Of a stretch of DNA of 64,000 nt, positions 61,357 to 64,000 are shown one piece after another (the first letter of the stretch is position 1; each line of letters starts with the position of its first letter). The notes under the pieces were generated by a model. The model saw nothing but the letters and a program-made list of their open reading frames with translations. It had not been told where the DNA came from and ran no database searches. The DNA comes from Pseudoscleropodium purum (Eukaryota > Streptophyta > Bryopsida > Hypnales > Brachytheciaceae): the NCBI GenBank assembly GCA_963969395.1, contig OZ017797.1, forward strand, positions 15,190,001-15,254,000, written 5' to 3'. The position numbers were made by a program, and so were the translations under genes.

Positions 61357-61651
61357 CAAGGTTGACGAATCTCTACGTCCGTCCGAAAAAGGCGTCTGTA
61401 ACCCGGACGTTCGGACGTCGGTCCTCACAGACGTTAGCGGACGCAGCGTCCCTCCCGCCGTCGGAAGGCGGACGGACGGGGCGAACGGCCCAAGGGGGCC
61501 GCCCAGATCATGCGGACCAGATCAGTCCACGTGTCGATCGACCGGCCGTAACCAGGCGGACGGGTATCGGGGCGGACGGGGCGGACAGCGTCCGCGAATG
61601 TCAGCGGACGCGTCCAGATGTCCCAGACGTCCGATCGTCCTATCAACCCTG
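61357..61651 (+). mobile_element. hAT-type MITE, copy 3, inside viral RPB1
   Basis: About 295 bp. It begins CAAGGTTGACGAATCTCTAC and ends ATCAACCCTG, in the same orientation as copies 1 and 2. The flanks TCTGACAA (61349-61356) and TTTGACGA (61652-61659) match at 6 of 8, both differences being transitions, consistent with an older, drifting 8-bp duplication. The interior is rich in CGGACG/CGTCCG. Confidence 0.82.
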
Positions 61652-61702
61652 TTTGACGAGAAACTAGTCATACATGCACCTTTGTTGTTTCATGTTGAAG
61701 CA

Positions 61703-61993
61703 CAGGCTTGACAGGACGTCCGAACGCGGACGCTGTGTCCGCAGCGTCCGCTGACATTCGCGATCCGGCGGATGCAGCGTCCGCCTGTCCCCCGTCCGCC
61801 CCGTCCGCCCGATTACGGCCGTCTGATCGACGCGTGGACTGATCTGGTCCGCACGATCTGGGCATCCGCCTCGGGCCGTCCGCCCCGTCCGCCTCGCCCG
61901 TCCGCTTTCTGACGGCGGTCGGGACGCTGCGTCCGCTAGCGTCCGTGCGTCCGGACGCTATTTTGGGGCGGACGTTGAGATTCGTCAACCCTG
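61703..61993 (-). mobile_element. hAT-type MITE, copy 4, inverted, inside viral RPB1
   Basis: 291 bp in the opposite orientation to the others. It begins CAGGCTTGACAGGACGTCC and ends GAGATTCGTCAACCCTG. TTGAAGCA is repeated exactly at 61695-61702 and 61994-62001. It sits 51 bp from copy 3, and the intervening 51 bp are RPB1 coding sequence in frame. The exact duplication suggests it is younger than copy 3. Confidence 0.92.
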
Positions 61994-63131
61994 TTGAAGC
62001 AGCATGTACAAGAAGATCTCATCACCAGTTACGGGGACTCAATGATGATGAGAAGCAAGCATTTGTTACAAGGCACTTCCAAGCTCAAATCCATCCTGGA
62101 GAGGCAGTAGGTATCATAGCATCACAATCTATTGGTCAACCGAGTACTCAGATAGCTCTCAGTTCATTTCACAGTGCTGGAACAACAGCTGTTGAGGTGT
62201 TGGAAGGAATACCCAGGTTAGAATCTATTCTCAATTGTTCCTTTAAACAATCAACATCGACTGTATATATTACTAGAGAGGTAAGCCCATCTAACTTTGT
62301 CTACATTACTGTTCCTGATATTGTATCTGCGTACTACATAGAGCACAATCTCGACTCTTGGTGGTATTGTATAGTAGAGAAGCACGGTTTGTATACAGCT
62401 CCCAATGAATACAATGAAGGTGTTGTATTCAGGATGTTGATCAACAATAAGAAAATGCAAGACTATCAAATTAGTTTAAAGACAATAAGAGATAAAATCA
62501 TGGAATCGATAAATGGAAATAAGAACATACAAGTGCTTATCTCTCCCGAGTCTGAATGTGTGATAGACATGTCGATACAACGTGCAGCAGTAAAGAAGGA
62601 CAGAGACATGTTCGTATATAACATAGTTAAGTCCACTATATTTCCAATACGCATTTGTGGTCTTAGTAGTATAGATCATGCAGTTGTTGATGGATCTAGA
62701 GTGATCACCAAAGGATCTAACCTCCTAGAGATACTAGGTCTTGATTTTGTTGATGTTGAACTTACTGTGTGTGATTCAGCTGTTGATACACTCAAGTGTC
62801 TAGGGATAGAAGCTGCAAGACATGTAGTAGTGAGAGAGCTGTCAAAAGTGCTAAGGGAGATACAGACTTTAGTAATAAACACATTAACTTACTTGCAGAC
62901 TTCATGACAAATAAAGGGAAGCTAATACCTGTTAACATATCGGGAATGGCAGAGAGAGGTCACAGCTATATGACAAGAGCATCTAATGAACGAACAATGA
63001 CAGAGTTAGCCAAAGCTGCATGTAGAGGAGTGGATGAGCCTGTACGTGGCGCATCAGATAGTATAATAACAGGCATTTGATCAAGAGTTGGAACAGGCAT
63101 TATGAACATAATCCATCATAAGTAATAGATG

Positions 63132-63155
63132 AACAAAAAAAGTTCTTTTTTTGTT
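63132..63155. terminator. Perfect palindrome between convergent viral RPB1 and RPB2
   Basis: AACAAAAAAAG-TT-CTTTTTTTGTT: 11-bp perfect arms with a 2-nt centre. It lies in the 83-bp gap between the RPB1 stop (63080) and the RPB2 stop (63164) and resembles the palindrome at 60646-60666. A bidirectional transcript-end signal is inferred. Confidence 0.6.
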
Positions 63156-63163
63156 GCATTATC

Positions 63164-64000
63164 TTATTGTTGCATATACTTCAAACCTACTCTAATGTTG
63201 GCCATAGATAGTTCTTGAACTAATAACTTAAAGCTGTATGGTATGCTGTGCTCTTTAGTGTCTCTCCCTTCGCAACTTATGCACGGACTACCAGAGCATA
63301 CCATACCGCAATTGTGACATACCCATGTCTTGCACAAGTCGGATGTATTCTTTAGCTTCTCAAGAAGTATTGATGATGCTCCATGGGCTATAAGACAATC
63401 CTTCTCCATCTCTCCAAAGTGTAATCCTCCTCCTCTTGATCTCCCTTCAACAGGTTGCTTTGTTAGACTTTGTATGATACCTATTGATATGGAGTGAGCC
63501 TTGTCTCTAGCTTGATGTCTTAGTGCGTGATAGTAACAAATTCCAATTGCTACCTTTGCCTCTATGGACACTCTTGTGGTACCACAGTACATCGTCTCTT
63601 TGGAGAAAGTATTTATCTCTGCCTCAAAGTTCTTGTGAGGTATATTAAACGCTGTTGCATCTATACAGATACTATCTCTGGACTTTGGCTTAACAGGAAA
63701 CTTGGGATCTCGAATATTGCTTGTGTTCAGTACATACACCTTACTCATTGTCATCTCAAGTAGATGACCTATAGTCATCCTGCTAGGTATTGCATGAGGA
63801 TTAATAACAATATCAGGCACTATCACACTAGCAGTGAATGGTAGATCTTCTTGTGGAAGGATAGCTCCAATTACTCCCTTCTGTGAATGCCTTGATGTAA
63901 ACTTATCTCCAATAATAGGAAATCTATATAGTGCTATCCTCACTCTGACTATTCTATTCCCTTCCATAGTTGTATGCTTAGTCACCTTGTCAACTCTTCC
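63164..64000 (-). CDS. Giant-virus RNA polymerase RPB2, C-terminal part (continues beyond the window)
   Basis: The second-largest polymerase subunit. The visible 278 or so codons are open and without lesions. Conserved blocks in order are RFPIIGDKFTSRHSQKGVIG, then NPHAIPSRMTIGHLLE, then the C-terminal QPVEGRSRGGGLHFGEMEKD followed by CLIAHGAS, and finally a zinc-binding CHNC...CISC ribbon. These residues form the hybrid-binding and clamp region next to the active site. The protein ends LKYMQQ at 63164. The start lies outside the window; the open frame continues through base 64000, so the feature is partial. It is convergent with RPB1. Confidence 0.93.
   Translation of the reverse strand, partial: GRVDKVTKHTTMEGNRIVRVRIALYRFPIIGDKFTSRHSQKGVIGAILPQEDLPFTASVIVPDIVINPHAIPSRMTIGHLLEMTMSKVYVLNTSNIRDPKFPVKPKSRDSICIDATAFNIPHKNFEAEINTFSKETMYCGTTRVSIEAKVAIGICYYHALRHQARDKAHSISIGIIQSLTKQPVEGRSRGGGLHFGEMEKDCLIAHGASSILLEKLKNTSDLCKTWVCHNCGMVCSGSPCISCEGRDTKEHSIPYSFKLLVQELSMANIRVGLKYMQQ

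Larger units (their letters stand above)
61346..63080 (+). pseudogene. Giant-virus RNA polymerase RPB1, C-terminal part (A''-like), interrupted by two MITEs and a frameshift
   Basis: This is the largest-subunit C-terminal region. [16 protein letters not shown] (about 62089-62136) and the following [11 protein letters not shown] are the conserved block leading into the trigger loop, then a GIPRLESIL segment. The C-terminal end contains LIPVNISGMAERGHSYMTRASNERT and ends at 63080 without a heptad tail, as in other giant viruses. Coding begins at ATG 61346, is broken after three codons by a hAT MITE (61357-61651) and again by a second (61703-61993). If each MITE and one target copy is discounted, the frame is continuous from 61346 into the main frame. 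A single-base-scale shift lies at about 62850-62880. The coding content is about 378 codons versus about 1,400 for full RPB1; no bridge helix or N-terminal domains are present in the window. Confidence 0.88.
57100..64000. other. Endogenous giant virus (Nucleocytoviricota) segment
   Basis: About 7 kb of intron-less, densely packed genes, richer in GC than the intergenic host DNA and running off the right edge. The recognisable genes are a D6R-type helicase, a triphosphatase-guanylyltransferase-methyltransferase capping enzyme, RPB1 and RPB2. That combination belongs to large DNA viruses that replicate or transcribe in the cytoplasm. Gene pairs are alternately divergent and convergent with gaps of tens of bases. 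It has small lesions in at least four genes and two host-type hAT MITEs. I cannot assign a viral family from this fragment. Confidence 0.9.

Noticed and set aside
61346..61711. 121-codon frame starting MSDNK in the viral segment as a separate gene
   Set aside because: Only its first few codons belong to RPB1; the rest is MITE sequence read through.
57100..64000. Viral segment as assembly contamination from a free virus or protist
   Set aside because: The genes carry stops and frameshifts, and two MITEs of the same family as those in plant DNA at 1-3 kb sit within RPB1 with target duplications. Read-level proof of the junction was not available.

Overview
The window looks like nuclear DNA of a land plant, probably a seed-free one (fern, lycophyte or moss; the species cannot be fixed from sequence). 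Three intron-bearing plant genes can be reconstructed: an SKIP16-type F-box/ApaG protein (8928-11700, +), a class B (VSP-like, HAD-type) acid phosphatase (32779-34522, -) and a ROF1/FKBP62-type multidomain immunophilin (49735-54401, +). A broken F-box gene lies at 55536-56081. Long AT-rich stretches between them are mostly decayed transposons.

Mobile DNA, region by region. Four copies of a GC-rich, 224-291 bp hAT-type MITE (termini CAGGGTTGA/TCAACCCTG, 8-bp target duplications) lie at 1080, 3083, 61357 and 61703. At least seven elements have TTAA flanks and CCCCTAAAGG-type inverted ends, so they look like non-autonomous piggyBac-like elements (4069, 6393, 16468, 26157, 36314, 45804, 48113). 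One of them (36314-39075) is split by a non-autonomous CACTA element (36939-38773). A 164-bp CACTA MITE sits at 14041-14204. A 5.5-kb PIF/Harbinger element (39163-44639, TAA duplications) carries a dead DDE transposase and a dead Myb/SANT-like partner gene. A 2-kb stretch inside it holds about 25 copies of a near-palindromic CCNARTTGG motif.

From about 57.1 kb to the right edge the window is a piece of an endogenised giant virus (Nucleocytoviricota). All four recognisable genes are viral transcription machinery: a truncated D6R-type helicase, a three-domain mRNA capping enzyme, the C-terminal part of RNA polymerase RPB1, and the C-terminal part of RPB2 running off the window. Two further virus-side genes have no recognised function. 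Genes are packed, divergent pairs share short promoters, and both convergent pairs meet at perfect A/T palindromes that resemble giant-virus 3'-end hairpins. Decay is light: single stops, one-base shifts, and two host hAT MITEs inside RPB1. RPB1 appears to begin at its own ATG just upstream of the trigger loop, the region where archaeal RpoA'/A'' is split. Because the same MITE family sits in plant DNA at 1-3 kb and inside viral RPB1, the viral segment is resident in the plant genome rather than a contaminant.
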